A DNA stretch of 40,640 nt from Rickettsia typhi (GCA_945862455.1 CAMAXU010000016.1:1-40640), one strand, 5' to 3'; counted from the first letter of the stretch, positions 8,001-16,771 are shown. A program made the numbers and translations. The notes: generated from the sequence alone by a model not told the origin.

Positions 8001-8864
8001 TTATTTGCTCAATTTGGTGTTCAAAACCAAATATCCGCGATATGCAGTTTGAGCATAATTTTTAGTATTCATCGCGTGATAAACATCGCTCAAATTAATC
8101 CAAATCCAAGGATTTCTGTGTGCCGCAACATCAAGCATTAGCACTGAATCTGATTTTTCATCATAAGCTACAACTGGCGAAAAATGCCCGCCCATCAAGC
8201 TTTTATATGAGTGATCATAATTCAAAATCAAAAATTCTTTGTTAGAATTTACAATTTCTTTCACAAGATTTCTAAAGTCGGAAAGATTCTCATCAGAATA
8301 TTTATCGACATTCACTAACTTTGATTTCACCCCGTGAATTTTTAACATTTTTTGCAATTCGTCAATATCAAGACCGCCACCAAAAGTGCCGTCTTGCTTG
8401 GTGATTTTCATTGAAATTACTCTTCTGTCTAAAACTTTGTCAGTTTCGCTGTTGAAGAAATTGCCTTCATTAAATAAGCGATATTGCAAAGGATATTTTT
8501 TATCACCAATCGTAATTGGCCATTCTTCAATCACTGGAAATGATTTATTATTTAATTCATAAATCGCGGATAAAACTACAGTTGCCGCAGCTTGACCACA
8601 TGCTGCCGGATTTGGTTGTGGTTTGAAATGATGCGCCAAACGGTAAAAATCGCCTTTGAACGGAGTTCTTTCTAGGCGTTCAATGCCTTCCTTGCTGTCC
8701 CAATTAATAACGGCAACTTTTTTGCTATATTGGCTTTCCAGATATTTATCGTAATGGAAAGTCATGCTTTTAGTGATGGTTTCGCTGTCTGCTGCCAAAG
8801 CCAGATTGGTGTTAGCGACCATGAAGATTGTGATAGCTAATGTTTTGACAATTTTGAAATTCAT
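8001..8864 (-). CDS. Secreted phytochelatin-synthase-like cysteine peptidase
   Basis: A papain-fold enzyme of the phytochelatin synthase family. Plant members join gamma-Glu-Cys units from glutathione to bind heavy metals; many bacterial members only hydrolyse glutathione to gamma-Glu-Cys. The catalytic triad is visible: Cys89 in PAACGQAAATV, His227 in GGHFSPVVAY and Asp245 in MLDVAAH. The His-Asp spacing of 18 equals that of the plant enzyme (His162/Asp180). A signal peptide of about 24 residues (cut after ALA) places it in the periplasm. The plant regulatory Cys-rich C-terminal domain is absent, as in other bacterial forms. It may degrade or modify glutathione outside the cytoplasm. Direct repeats flank it (7902-7955 and 9034-9088). 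Confidence 0.85.
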   Translation of the reverse strand: MNFKIVKTLAITIFMVANTNLALAADSETITKSMTFHYDKYLESQYSKKVAVINWDSKEGIERLERTPFKGDFYRLAHHFKPQPNPAACGQAAATVVLSAIYELNNKSFPVIEEWPITIGDKKYPLQYRLFNEGNFFNSETDKVLDRRVISMKITKQDGTFGGGLDIDELQKMLKIHGVKSKLVNVDKYSDENLSDFRNLVKEIVNSNKEFLILNYDHSYKSLMGGHFSPVVAYDEKSDSVLMLDVAAHRNPWIWINLSDVYHAMNTKNYAQTAYRGYLVLNTKLSK

Positions 8865-8956
8865 AAAAATTATTTTTGTTGGAGGAAGGAGTTGGTAAGA
8901 GAGATAACTAATGACGAAATAAATAATATCTAGTGGTGGTGTTAAATTTTTTAATT

Positions 8957-9120
8957 CTATACCAAATTAACTATCTCTTGATAGTGCTAACGAAGTATGT
9001 TTGAGGAAAAATTGCGACTGGAAATGTAAGTTGTATCAAGTGATACAGCGTCATTTTCTGAGAAAATTTTTACCAAAAAGACAAAGTTATGACTATCAAG
9101 AGATAGTTAATTTGGTATAG
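8957..9120. mobile_element. MITE-like element with 29-bp perfect terminal inverted repeats
   Basis: Positions 8957-8985 and 9092-9120 are exact reverse complements (29 of 29), with outer ends CTATACC and GGTATAG. The 106 bp between them encodes nothing that I can see and holds one copy of the flanking direct repeat. No target duplication is evident. A degenerate half-site resembling one end (GATAGTTTACTTTGGTATA) is at 181-199. This element explains most of the gene-free stretch 8865-9147. Confidence 0.75.
9034..9088 (+). repeat. Direct repeat flanking the phytochelatin-synthase-like gene, copy 2
   Basis: Second copy of the sequence at 7902-7955, starting TATCAAGTGATACAGCG and ending CAAAGTT. 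It lies inside the MITE-like element, upstream of the phytochelatin-synthase-like gene. Confidence 0.7.
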
Positions 9121-9147
9121 TGCCAATCGACTTAAAATTGATTGATT

Positions 9148-9609
9148 TTAAAGCTGGCGCTCAGACGAATTAGAACGAGAACCTCCGCGCCCCTCACGCA
9201 AAATTTCTGCAATTTTTTCTTCAATTGTAGATAATTCTTTTGGCGCAGAAATTTCAATATTATTTTCCTGACAAAATTTCTGCATTTTTTTTAACTCATC
9301 TTCACGTAGCAAAATTTCAAAAACTTCAAGTCCTTCATTTTGCTTTTGTTTTTTTAAATCATCCTCACGCTGCTTTTCCTGCTCTACTTCCGCTTGTTTA
9401 ATCGCCTCTTTTCCCTTTTGCTCTTCAATAGCTTTTTCAATCATTTGCATCTGTTTTACAAAATCACGACTGCCTTCACTTTCGGAACTTTCTTCTTCAC
9501 TGTTTTTATTTTTTAATTCTTCCAGCTTACTGCCGAGGAGTTTTATTGTGAGTTTGAAATGAGAAAGTTTCGAGGATAATTCGGGAGTTTTGGGCGGAGA
9601 AATTATCAT
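9148..9609 (-). CDS. Small charged coiled-coil protein, unknown
   Basis: I do not recognise this 153-aa protein. It has no signal peptide or membrane segment. Residues from about 50 to 110 are rich in Glu, Lys and Gln (for example EAIKQAEVEQEKQREDDLKKQKQ) and should form a coiled coil. A Ser/Glu-rich patch (EEESSESEGS) precedes it and the tail is Gly/Ser/Arg-rich (GRGGSRSNSS). Its composition resembles the two giant proteins encoded at 11806-16771, but I see no shared motif. It may belong to the same class of host- or self-interacting scaffold proteins, which is inference. The start ATG at 9609 is the only Met near the N-terminus. Confidence 0.6.
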   Translation of the reverse strand: MIISPPKTPELSSKLSHFKLTIKLLGSKLEELKNKNSEEESSESEGSRDFVKQMQMIEKAIEEQKGKEAIKQAEVEQEKQREDDLKKQKQNEGLEVFEILLREDELKKMQKFCQENNIEISAPKELSTIEEKIAEILREGRGGSRSNSSERQL

Positions 9610-9700
9610 AGAAGTTCTGAATTATTTAAGAAAAAAGTTTTTAGACCGCGATGCTAATTGCCATTAGCCTTGATTAACAAAAAAGTTGCCATTCGCCAAT

Positions 9701-10264
9701 TTATTTTGTGGCAGTAATTGAGAAGCTAACTTCAACATCATCACTCACATTATTGGCTTTTTTAATGTCAGAATTTCCGACTGTGAAAACGCTGCGCTGA
9801 ATATGTGTTTTGCCGGTGGCATTAGCTTTGGTGGCGCTATATTCGCTAAAAGTAAAATCCAACGAAATTGGGAAAGTTTTGCTTTTAATAGTTAATTCAC
9901 CATCAGCGCGATAGGTTTTTTTATCTTTTAAAAGTACAAATTTAGCAGCGCTGAAAGTTGCTTTTGGGAAAGCTTTGGTAGAAAGCCATTCTGAACCTTG
10001 AATTGCGCTTTGCGCTTCAGTAAGTGAGATCACGATTGAAGAGGTTTCGATATCAATTACGACTTTGCTTTTAGCTAATTGATCTTTGTCAAAATTAATT
10101 TGACCGTCAAACTTTTTAAAATAACCAACAATATCACTTTTATCTTGCTGAACTTTAAAATTAAGTTTGCTTTGCGTTGGAATTATTTTCCAAGTCGGAA
10201 CTTCTGCCGCGTGAACAGATGCAGAAAATAAAAGTGTGAAGGCGATTGTGAGAAATTTTTTCAT
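9701..10264 (-). CDS. YceI family periplasmic protein
   Basis: A lipocalin-like beta-barrel protein of the YceI family; members bind long-chain isoprenoid or amide lipids in the periplasm, and some are induced by stress. The 187-aa precursor has a clear signal peptide (MKKFLTIAFTLLFSASVHA, cut before AEVPTWKI). Family features follow: WKIIPTQSKLNFKV at the start of the barrel, the GYFKKFDGQINFD strand, and TFSAAKFV later. It ends with a beta-strand (DVEVSFSITATK), as usual. It lies 17 nt downstream of the acid phosphatase gene and is probably in the same transcript. No ligand can be assigned; quinone or polyprenoid binding is possible. Confidence 0.9.
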   Translation of the reverse strand: MKKFLTIAFTLLFSASVHAAEVPTWKIIPTQSKLNFKVQQDKSDIVGYFKKFDGQINFDKDQLAKSKVVIDIETSSIVISLTEAQSAIQGSEWLSTKAFPKATFSAAKFVLLKDKKTYRADGELTIKSKTFPISLDFTFSEYSATKANATGKTHIQRSVFTVGNSDIKKANNVSDDVEVSFSITATK

Positions 10265-10281
10265 AATAAGTTTTGGTTGTT

Positions 10282-10947
10282 TTAAAATTCTTTCTTAACT
10301 TCGGCTAAATCTTGCTGAAATTCTGCATTTTGCAAAAGCCCGCCCATTATTAGCAGAGCCATTTCTTTTCCGCCTTTTACATCACTTGGAAAATGCATTC
10401 CAACAATCACGCGATGCCAAGCGATTTTTTGAGCACGAGCGTAAAATTCGTCGCGTTTTTGTGGTAAAATTAATCCCATAACATGAGCTGTAGTAAAGCT
10501 TCCGCAAGTGTGACCGCTAGGATAAGCTGGGTTGGAATGCGCTTCCACCAAAGCTTTAACTCTTTTATCTACAAGATAAGGGCGTTTGGTATTCCAATAT
10601 TTTTTAGCGCGATCATTCGCAATTTGCGAAGTTTCGGCGACGCGATCAAGTAAATTATAAAGATGAGGAAAACGCTCGCGGCTCATTTTTTCATCAACGT
10701 TTAAAACCAGTGTTTCCGGCGTGTAATGCACTTCTTTTTCAGCTTGAATAATTTCATTGGGATCAGGATTTTTTTGTAGTTCAATAATTTCAGCAATTTC
10801 CTTTTTTGATTCGGCGCTATCTTGCTTGTTTGAAGATGTAAGCAATGCTGGACTAATTGAATCGGCAGTAAAATAAGGTTTCGCTTGCGAATTTGCGACG
10901 AAAAGCAAAGTGGAGAAAAATATTAAAAATAGTTTTAAGTGTTTCAT
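10282..10947 (-). CDS. PAP2/class A-like acid phosphatase, secreted
   Basis: A vanadium-haloperoxidase-fold phosphatase resembling class A non-specific acid phosphatases (PhoN type). The three catalytic motifs are present: K115-x6-R122-P123 (in KKYWNTKRP), PSGH (143-146) and R179-x5-H185-x3-D189 (in HRVIVGMHFPSD); His178 stands where the usual motif has Ser. A signal peptide of about 22 residues directs it to the periplasm, where it would release phosphate from organic monoesters. The 221-aa length is slightly below the usual 240-250. It precedes the YceI gene by 17 nt. A short palindromic repeat (10988-11044) occupies its upstream region. Confidence 0.88.
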   Translation of the reverse strand: MKHLKLFLIFFSTLLFVANSQAKPYFTADSISPALLTSSNKQDSAESKKEIAEIIELQKNPDPNEIIQAEKEVHYTPETLVLNVDEKMSRERFPHLYNLLDRVAETSQIANDRAKKYWNTKRPYLVDKRVKALVEAHSNPAYPSGHTCGSFTTAHVMGLILPQKRDEFYARAQKIAWHRVIVGMHFPSDVKGGKEMALLIMGGLLQNAEFQQDLAEVKKEF

Positions 10948-10987
10948 ATTAGAAAATGATTAAAAGGAATAAGATCATGTGATTTAA

Positions 10988-11044
10988 GGTAATTATCCTA
11001 AGAGCCTGTCCTAAATCTTTTTTGTGAATCAAGGAATAATCACC
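10988..11044. repeat. Family B repeat, short form
   Basis: A 57 bp element bounded by GGTAATTATCC and, inverted, GGAATAATCACC. Its right part (TTTTTTGTGAATCAAGGAATAATCAC) matches the complement of the left end of the larger palindrome at 37393-37527 with two differences. It may be an internally deleted copy. It lies upstream of the acid phosphatase gene. Confidence 0.6.
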
Positions 11045-11048
11045 TGAT

Positions 11049-11621
11049 TTAATGATGTGGAAAAATAATATTACTAACTTTCCAACTCACGCCATATCTT
11101 GTAAGCACAATTATTACATCATCTTTGTCATTAACTTTTTTGGTAACATAAAATTTATTTAGAGAATCAAACTTATATTTTATTTTTATTTTGGCGTTTT
11201 TCTGCATTTGCGCGATTGTGTCAACTGTAGTTGCGGGCTTGCCATCGCTACTCAAATTTGCTTTCGGATTTTCACTTAAAAAAAGGGCAAAACTTTCCGG
11301 CGAAACCATGCCGTTAATCATGGCATCAAAAGCTTTGGACGCCATTGAAAGTGCAAAATCGCGCATTCTTTCATCAGAATATTGAGGGTTTTCTTTAATT
11401 CTTGCGGTGATCTGGTTTTCAAAAATAGATTGAAATTGGGATTTTAGATTTTGGTGCAAAAGTTCGTTATCAATATTTTTTTTCAATTTCTCAGCATCAT
11501 GATTTTTAACGCTGGTTTTAATTGAATATATCGTGATTAGAGGCCCTGCTGCTGTGCCAAAGGCTAGAAAAAATATGATTACAGTGAAAAAAATTATTAT
11601 GATTTTTTTATAATTTTTCAT
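11049..11621 (-). CDS. DUF2939 family membrane-anchored protein
   Basis: A 190-aa protein with one N-terminal membrane anchor (IIIIFFTVIIFFLAFGTAAGP) and a periplasmic remainder. The segment GPLITIYSIKTSVKNHDAEKLKKNIDNELLHQNLKSQF fits the DUF2939 pattern, in which a short helix pair with a conserved acidic residue follows the anchor. Function is unknown in the family. It is on the same strand as the acid phosphatase and YceI genes but 101 nt upstream of them, with a repeat between, so cotranscription is uncertain. The gap 11622-11805 upstream holds only a 20-bp repeat end (11752-11771) and no gene that I can support. Confidence 0.75.
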   Translation of the reverse strand: MKNYKKIIIIFFTVIIFFLAFGTAAGPLITIYSIKTSVKNHDAEKLKKNIDNELLHQNLKSQFQSIFENQITARIKENPQYSDERMRDFALSMASKAFDAMINGMVSPESFALFLSENPKANLSSDGKPATTVDTIAQMQKNAKIKIKYKFDSLNKFYVTKKVNDKDDVIIVLTRYGVSWKVSNIIFPHH

Positions 11622-11751
11622 GAAATAGTTAGGGAATATTTGTTTAAATAAATTCTATCCAAAATTAGGAAAATTTTTGAAATTAAATCGTTTTCGCTGG
11701 TTTCTATGCCAAAGTAAAAATCTATTGATCGCATAGTCATGTTAAGCTTGT

Positions 11752-11771
11752 TGAATCAAGGAATAATCACC
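11752..11771. repeat. Family B repeat end, isolated
   Basis: TGAATCAAGGAATAATCACC, identical over 20 bp to 11025-11044. It is probably a remnant of another family B element between the giant-protein genes and DUF2939. Confidence 0.55.
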
Positions 11772-11805
11772 AAAATTTTTTAGAAATAACATCTAATTTT
11801 TTTCA

Positions 11806-14202
11806 TTATTGCCGATAAGCTAAATTAGTTTTTTGTAAAAATTGTTCAGCTTTAGTAGAAACAGGACTATTGCTCGGTGTTATGTTTAAATCAAAATTTT
11901 GTTCTTTCTCGAATTTGAAAAATTCCTTCCTTTTTGTTTCATCTTTCGGGATCAAGTTGATCATCATTTCTAAATTTTTTCTATCAACGTTTCGGTTTAC
12001 AACACTAAATTTCTCTTTTGCTCTTTTGGTATCGTATAATTCATCAATCGCATCTAATACCGACAGATCGCCCGAGGTTAATTTCAATTCTGTTAGGAAT
12101 TGTTTATCTCTTATATCTTCATTGGAATTAAGAGCTGTTTTTAGTTTCTCAAAATTACAATTAGCAACTTTCTCCAAAGCTCTCAAAAGCTTTTTATTAT
12201 TAAACCAATCTTTTGCTTGAAAGGTTTTGGCTTCCTTTGTTTTTTTTTCATTTTTCTTAGCGTTCTTATTGACCAGAGTAATGATTTTTCCAATGCTATC
12301 TGGTGATTTTTGGTTATAATTTTCTTTAGATAAAGGTTCTTTTTGTCTATCTCTTATATCTGTTTCTTTCAGAGCCGCCTTTTGAATTAGTTTATCCTTA
12401 GTTTTTTCAGTTATTGCTATTTTTTTACCTGGTAATTCATCAATCTCATTTAATACCGACAGATCGCCAAGGTTTAATTTAAGTTCTTTTATGAATTTAT
12501 CCTTTTCTATATCTTTATTGGAATTAAGAGCTTCTTTTAAATCATTAAAATCACAATCAACAACTTTCTTCAAAGCCCCCAAAAGCTTCTGATTATTAAA
12601 CCATTTTTTATTTCCACTGTTTTCAGATAAAAATGATTTTTTAAATTCAATTTTTGACATATCAAAATTTCTTTCGCCCTTGGTTCTTTCACTTTTTAAA
12701 AGTTCTAATATTGATCGTAATTTTGGTCTGTCAGGGTTTCCTTTTTCACCGGATTCATCTAAGGAGATAATTGTTGAACCTTCTGTCTCATTATCTGAAG
12801 CTTTTACATTTTTTTCATATGGCGGTACTTTTTTTTGTATTGGAGGCGGTCTTCTTCCATCTGTTTCAGCTACTATTCCATCTACTAATGCAGTTTGAGA
12901 TAAAGAATTATGATTAGTATTTTCATCTGATTGTTTTTTATGCAGAAAGTTTGATAAACTTTCACTCAAAAGAGAAAGAATCTGACCAAAGTCACAAATT
13001 TCTTCTAAGTCTCGATCTTCATTTGTGGTTTCTACTTTTATATCGCTAAATAAATCAGAACTATATAATAAATCAGAACTTGATTTTTTCACGATCTGAA
13101 GAAAGTCGTCAATATTTTTATTGAGATCTGTAACAATAGGTGCTGTATCTTCTGAAGATGCAATGGTCAAATTTTTAAAGGCTTCTTCAAGTTTTTTAAT
13201 TGCTATTGTTGTGATGGCGAAATTTATTATGTCATCGCTTTCTTTAGAAAATTTTTGATCGAAGCTGAGATATTCTTGAAAGAATAATGAAGAAGTTGTT
13301 TCACCTAATAGGTTTATTGTTTTTTTTATTGTTTTTTCAGATTTAGTAGGATTTTCTGCTAGAAGTTTTATAGCATCAGAAATTTCTTCTATTTTAGTAG
13401 CAAAATTATCATCAAGGATAAGATATTGCGCTGCTATTTTGTTAATAGCATTTAATGCACCAGATAAATCGGACAATGACATTGATTCACGATAAGGATC
13501 AATATTGGGATGAGTAAGTGGGTAATCTTGTAATACATCTTTATCTTTTTTAGTATTGATTAGATTTAATAATCTTTTTTCAACAGATTTAGCAGCTTTG
13601 ATTAAAATTCCTTCCATGATTTCCTGTTCAGAAGCTTCATCTAAAGAAGATTTTAGAAAATCTACGAGCCCTGAAAGATCTTGTTTTGAATCAATTTCAC
13701 TGAAAGCTATTTTACGATCTTTATTTTTTCTTTCAATAAAATCAAAAACTGCAATTTTTAATATTTTAAGTTTTTGTATATTAATTATTGTTCTATTCTC
13801 AATATCTGATATAACTAATGGTGAACTGGAAACCAGTTTATAATTGGAAAGATTAGATAATTCTACTCTTTCCAATTCTAATTTTCCTGATTCTTTCGAA
13901 GAAGAATCGGGTCTTTTAAAAATTTCTGTAAATTCTTTACAAGTTTCTTTCAAATATTGTTCTTCACTAAAAGAAGGATAAATTGTTTTTACTTCTACTG
14001 TTTTCTCTTCTAATTCTACAGATGTTTCTGCAATAGTAAATTGCAGCGACTCATCTGAATTTTGAGAAGTATTTGGCACAGCTTTAATAGAAGAAAGTTT
14101 CGCAGTATGATCATTTTTCCCATCAAATAAATATTCAGAATCTTGTACATCATGAGCATAAATTGATTCGAATATTACTGCTTTATCTACTGTTTTTTTC
14201 AT
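11806..14202 (-). CDS. Giant acidic coiled-coil protein, paralogue 2
   Basis: I do not recognise a family. From ATG 14202 the protein is 798 aa; ATG 14220 or TTG 14262 would lengthen it slightly. It overlaps the end of the upstream paralogue by 20 nt. It has no signal peptide or membrane span and is very rich in Lys, Glu, Ser and Asn, with mostly helical, coiled-coil character. Two copies of a module starting WFNN are present. One is coded around 12420-12610 (WFNNQKLLGALKKV, ELKLNLGDLSVLNEIDEL) and one in the C-terminal ~140 residues (WFNNKKLLRALEKV, ELKLTSGDLSVLDAIDEL). The latter is almost identical to the C-terminus of paralogue 1. A short proline patch (RRPPPIQKKVPPY) separates the N-terminal part from the modules. 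It could be a secreted effector or scaffold; that is inference. Confidence 0.8.
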   Translation of the reverse strand: MKKTVDKAVIFESIYAHDVQDSEYLFDGKNDHTAKLSSIKAVPNTSQNSDESLQFTIAETSVELEEKTVEVKTIYPSFSEEQYLKETCKEFTEIFKRPDSSSKESGKLELERVELSNLSNYKLVSSSPLVISDIENRTIINIQKLKILKIAVFDFIERKNKDRKIAFSEIDSKQDLSGLVDFLKSSLDEASEQEIMEGILIKAAKSVEKRLLNLINTKKDKDVLQDYPLTHPNIDPYRESMSLSDLSGALNAINKIAAQYLILDDNFATKIEEISDAIKLLAENPTKSEKTIKKTINLLGETTSSLFFQEYLSFDQKFSKESDDIINFAITTIAIKKLEEAFKNLTIASSEDTAPIVTDLNKNIDDFLQIVKKSSSDLLYSSDLFSDIKVETTNEDRDLEEICDFGQILSLLSESLSNFLHKKQSDENTNHNSLSQTALVDGIVAETDGRRPPPIQKKVPPYEKNVKASDNETEGSTIISLDESGEKGNPDRPKLRSILELLKSERTKGERNFDMSKIEFKKSFLSENSGNKKWFNNQKLLGALKKVVDCDFNDLKEALNSNKDIEKDKFIKELKLNLGDLSVLNEIDELPGKKIAITEKTKDKLIQKAALKETDIRDRQKEPLSKENYNQKSPDSIGKIITLVNKNAKKNEKKTKEAKTFQAKDWFNNKKLLRALEKVANCNFEKLKTALNSNEDIRDKQFLTELKLTSGDLSVLDAIDELYDTKRAKEKFSVVNRNVDRKNLEMMINLIPKDETKRKEFFKFEKEQNFDLNITPSNSPVSTKAEQFLQKTNLAYRQ
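11875..12228. repeat. 354-bp near-identical duplication, copy 1
   Basis: Encodes the C-terminal module of paralogue 2. It aligns without gaps to 14270-14623 (constant offset of 2395 bp) with about seven differences that I could count, roughly 98 percent identity. The surrounding sequence of the two genes is far more divergent. Confidence 0.9.
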
Positions 14203-16771
14203 TATTTCGAGTAACTTCATTAATTTTTTGTAAAAATGATTGAGCTTTGGTAGCACTAGCACTGATGTCCGGTGTTATGTTTAAATCAAAATTTTGTTCT
14301 TTCTCGAATTTGAAAAATTCCTTCCTTTTTGTTTCATCTTTCGGGATCAAGTTGATCATCATTTCTAAATTTTTTCTATCAACGTTTCGGTTTTCAACAC
14401 TAAATTTCTCTTTTGCTCTTTTGGTATCGTGTAATTCATCAATCGCATCTAATACCGACAGATCGCCCGAGGTTAATTTCAATTCTGTTAGGAATTGTTT
14501 ATCTCTTATATCTTCATTGGAATTAAGAGCTGTTTTTAGTTCATCAAAATCACAATTAGCAACTTTCTCCAAAGCTCTCAAAAGCTTCTTATTATTAAAC
14601 CAATCTTTTGCTTGAAAGGTTTCGGTTTTTTCTTCATCTTTTTTAGCGTTCTCATTGACCAGAGTAATGATTTTTTGAACTTCTTTTTCTATTTCAGTTT
14701 TATTTTTTTTTGCTTCAACAAAATTTACAGATAATGCACTAATCATCTTTTCCATATTATCTTGAATGATCTTAAGGATATCATGCGCAGATATTTTTTC
14801 TGAAGATTCTGATTTTATTTCATCTGCAAGAAAATCTGATTTAGATATAATTTTATCAGAAGAATTTGAAGTAGTATCAATTTTATCAATTAAAGTAATT
14901 GTCGTATCTAATAAATAGTCTGCATTAATTAATTGACTACTTAACGGCTCATGAGTTTCATTTGATGGCTCTTCTGATTCCGGACCTTCTAATTCCGAAT
15001 CTTCTGATTCCACGAATTTCGAATTAGGTTCCCAATCAATATGATTAATATGATCATTTCTTTTTGTTAAATCATTAGTTAATATAGTACGACGAATCTG
15101 ATTTCCAAGATTCTTTATATTTCCCGTAAATTCGGTAATCTCCTCAGGACTTAAAGTGGAGTTTATTTCTTCTGGCTTATAATTCGAAAGATTTTCAACT
15201 TTTTTTAAAAGTTCTTTTAAAGGTACATCTAAATTTTGATCAAATTCTTGATTTCGATCGAAAAGTATTGATATCAGAAGAGCTTCTAATTTTTTTATTT
15301 GCAAACTAATGCTCGTAATTAGATTACTCATTGATGAATTATTTTCGTTTGTTTTTTCTTCATCTTCCTTAGCTTGATCATTGACCAGAGTAATGATAAC
15401 TTCAATATTTAGTTCTTTTTTAAGCTCTGCAATACAAGCATCATCTATCTTTTTTTTAAGCTCTGCAATAAGAGTATCGCCATCTTTTATTTCTTCGGTT
15501 TGTTCGTGCATGATTTCTAGAAGCTCTCCGAAATTGGACTGAATATTCTCAAAATTCTGAGTTAAGAATTTAATTGCTGAAAGAAAAATTTTCCCATTTT
15601 CTGGATTTTCAGCTTTATCTGTTTCAAAACATTCTTGTGAAATCGCTTCAAATTGTTCTTCGAGAAGAGAGAGACTGATATCATTTTTGAGAGAATCTAA
15701 GCTGAGATAATCTACAGGTGATTTTTTTTCACTTTTAAAAGAGTTTAATTCATAATTTACAATTCGATACCTCTCCTCGACAAGTTTTTTAAGATCTCCA
15801 AATTCTGGAAAAGCGATTGATAAATCACCGTTTTGAACGGAAGATGGTTTTTTTAAGGAAGCATTTACACCGTCTTCGTTTTTATTTCCGAGTTTTACAA
15901 GTTTTAAACGATTAGAAACTTTATGTTTTTTAATTTCAGGTACAATACCAGCATTATATGCTTCAAGTTCAAGTGCTGCAATAAGAGCATCATTATTTTC
16001 TATTTTTTTGGTTTGTTTTCGTATGATTTCAAGAAGCCTTATGAAATCGGGATAACTCTTCTTAAGACTTTCATTTAAGCATATAATTTCATTTAAGCAT
16101 ATAATTTCTGAACGAAAAATTTCCCCATTTTCTGGATTTTCAGCTTCATCTGTTTTTGAATCTTCTTCTGAAATATTGATAAATTCTTTTTCTAATTTAT
16201 CGAATTCTTCATAAAAATCTTTAATAAGTGTCTGCTCAGGACTTTCAAAAGAATTTTGAGCTTGTAAATCTTCTTCTTCTTTTTCTAGCAAAAATTCAAG
16301 CTCTTTTTGTTTGAGAGAAGTTAATTCATCATTTACCATTTTATCCATCTCCTCAACAACTTTTTTAAGATCTGCAAATGCTGAATGAAAGGTTGATAAA
16401 TAATCTTTTTGAATGGAAGGTCCTTGAGAGGATTTTAATGCTACAATTTTAGGTTGTTCTTCTGAAGCAACTACAGGTTTTTTTCCCCGTCTACGCCTTA
16501 GACTATACCTTATATCAATATCATCTTCAGATGAAGAAATAGAATTTCTACGTTCTTCAAATTTTTTTCTACGTTCTAATCGGGGTAATTGGAAAGTTTT
16601 TCTTTCATCCTCAGAATATAATTGAAGTGATTTTAATCTACTTGGTATTCGAATCTTTTTTGTTTCTATTTCAGAAGGACTTGCATCATCAAAATCTGAG
16701 ATATCTATAGCTTTTAAAGAATCTGATTCAGAATCTGAACAATATTTGTCTCTTGTATCTTTTTTACTCAT
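14183..16771 (-). CDS. Giant acidic coiled-coil protein, paralogue 1
   Basis: An 862-aa protein of unknown family without signal peptide or membrane span. Residues 1-110 are Ser/Asp-rich with basic clusters ERRKKFEERR (66-75) and LRRRRGKKP (91-99), which resemble eukaryotic nuclear-localisation signals. Residues of about 119-270 and 311-440 are an internal duplication: both contain a LKK(V/L)VEE helix, then AENPENG(E/K)IF (210 and 387), then LLEI(I/M)xxQTxxI. The rest is acidic and helical. The last ~147 residues hold the WFNN module shared with paralogue 2. ATG 16771 is preceded by only a weak GTGAG ribosome site. The downstream paralogue starts inside this gene's end, so both are cotranslated. 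Confidence 0.82.
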   Translation of the reverse strand: MSKKDTRDKYCSDSESDSLKAIDISDFDDASPSEIETKKIRIPSRLKSLQLYSEDERKTFQLPRLERRKKFEERRNSISSSEDDIDIRYSLRRRRGKKPVVASEEQPKIVALKSSQGPSIQKDYLSTFHSAFADLKKVVEEMDKMVNDELTSLKQKELEFLLEKEEEDLQAQNSFESPEQTLIKDFYEEFDKLEKEFINISEEDSKTDEAENPENGEIFRSEIICLNEIICLNESLKKSYPDFIRLLEIIRKQTKKIENNDALIAALELEAYNAGIVPEIKKHKVSNRLKLVKLGNKNEDGVNASLKKPSSVQNGDLSIAFPEFGDLKKLVEERYRIVNYELNSFKSEKKSPVDYLSLDSLKNDISLSLLEEQFEAISQECFETDKAENPENGKIFLSAIKFLTQNFENIQSNFGELLEIMHEQTEEIKDGDTLIAELKKKIDDACIAELKKELNIEVIITLVNDQAKEDEEKTNENNSSMSNLITSISLQIKKLEALLISILFDRNQEFDQNLDVPLKELLKKVENLSNYKPEEINSTLSPEEITEFTGNIKNLGNQIRRTILTNDLTKRNDHINHIDWEPNSKFVESEDSELEGPESEEPSNETHEPLSSQLINADYLLDTTITLIDKIDTTSNSSDKIISKSDFLADEIKSESSEKISAHDILKIIQDNMEKMISALSVNFVEAKKNKTEIEKEVQKIITLVNENAKKDEEKTETFQAKDWFNNKKLLRALEKVANCDFDELKTALNSNEDIRDKQFLTELKLTSGDLSVLDAIDELHDTKRAKEKFSVENRNVDRKNLEMMINLIPKDETKRKEFFKFEKEQNFDLNITPDISASATKAQSFLQKINEVTRNNEKNSR
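14270..14623. repeat. 354-bp near-identical duplication, copy 2
   Basis: Partner of 11875-12228, encoding the C-terminal module of paralogue 1. The high DNA identity, including third codon positions, points to recent duplication or gene conversion. Confidence 0.9.
16071..16106. repeat. 18-bp perfect tandem duplication in a coding region
   Basis: TCATTTAAGCATATAATT occurs twice in a row, in frame inside the giant paralogue 1 gene, and produces the doubled peptide IICLNE-IICLNE. It is probably a recent slippage event. Confidence 0.9.

Noticed and set aside
11870..12220. 116-aa plus-strand frame antisense to the giant paralogue, repeated almost exactly at 14247-14615 as 122 aa
   Set aside because: Its repetition only reflects the DNA duplication. 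The minus-strand frames are far longer, and this frame is rich in Phe/Ser/Leu as expected from the complement of Lys/Glu-rich coding sequence.
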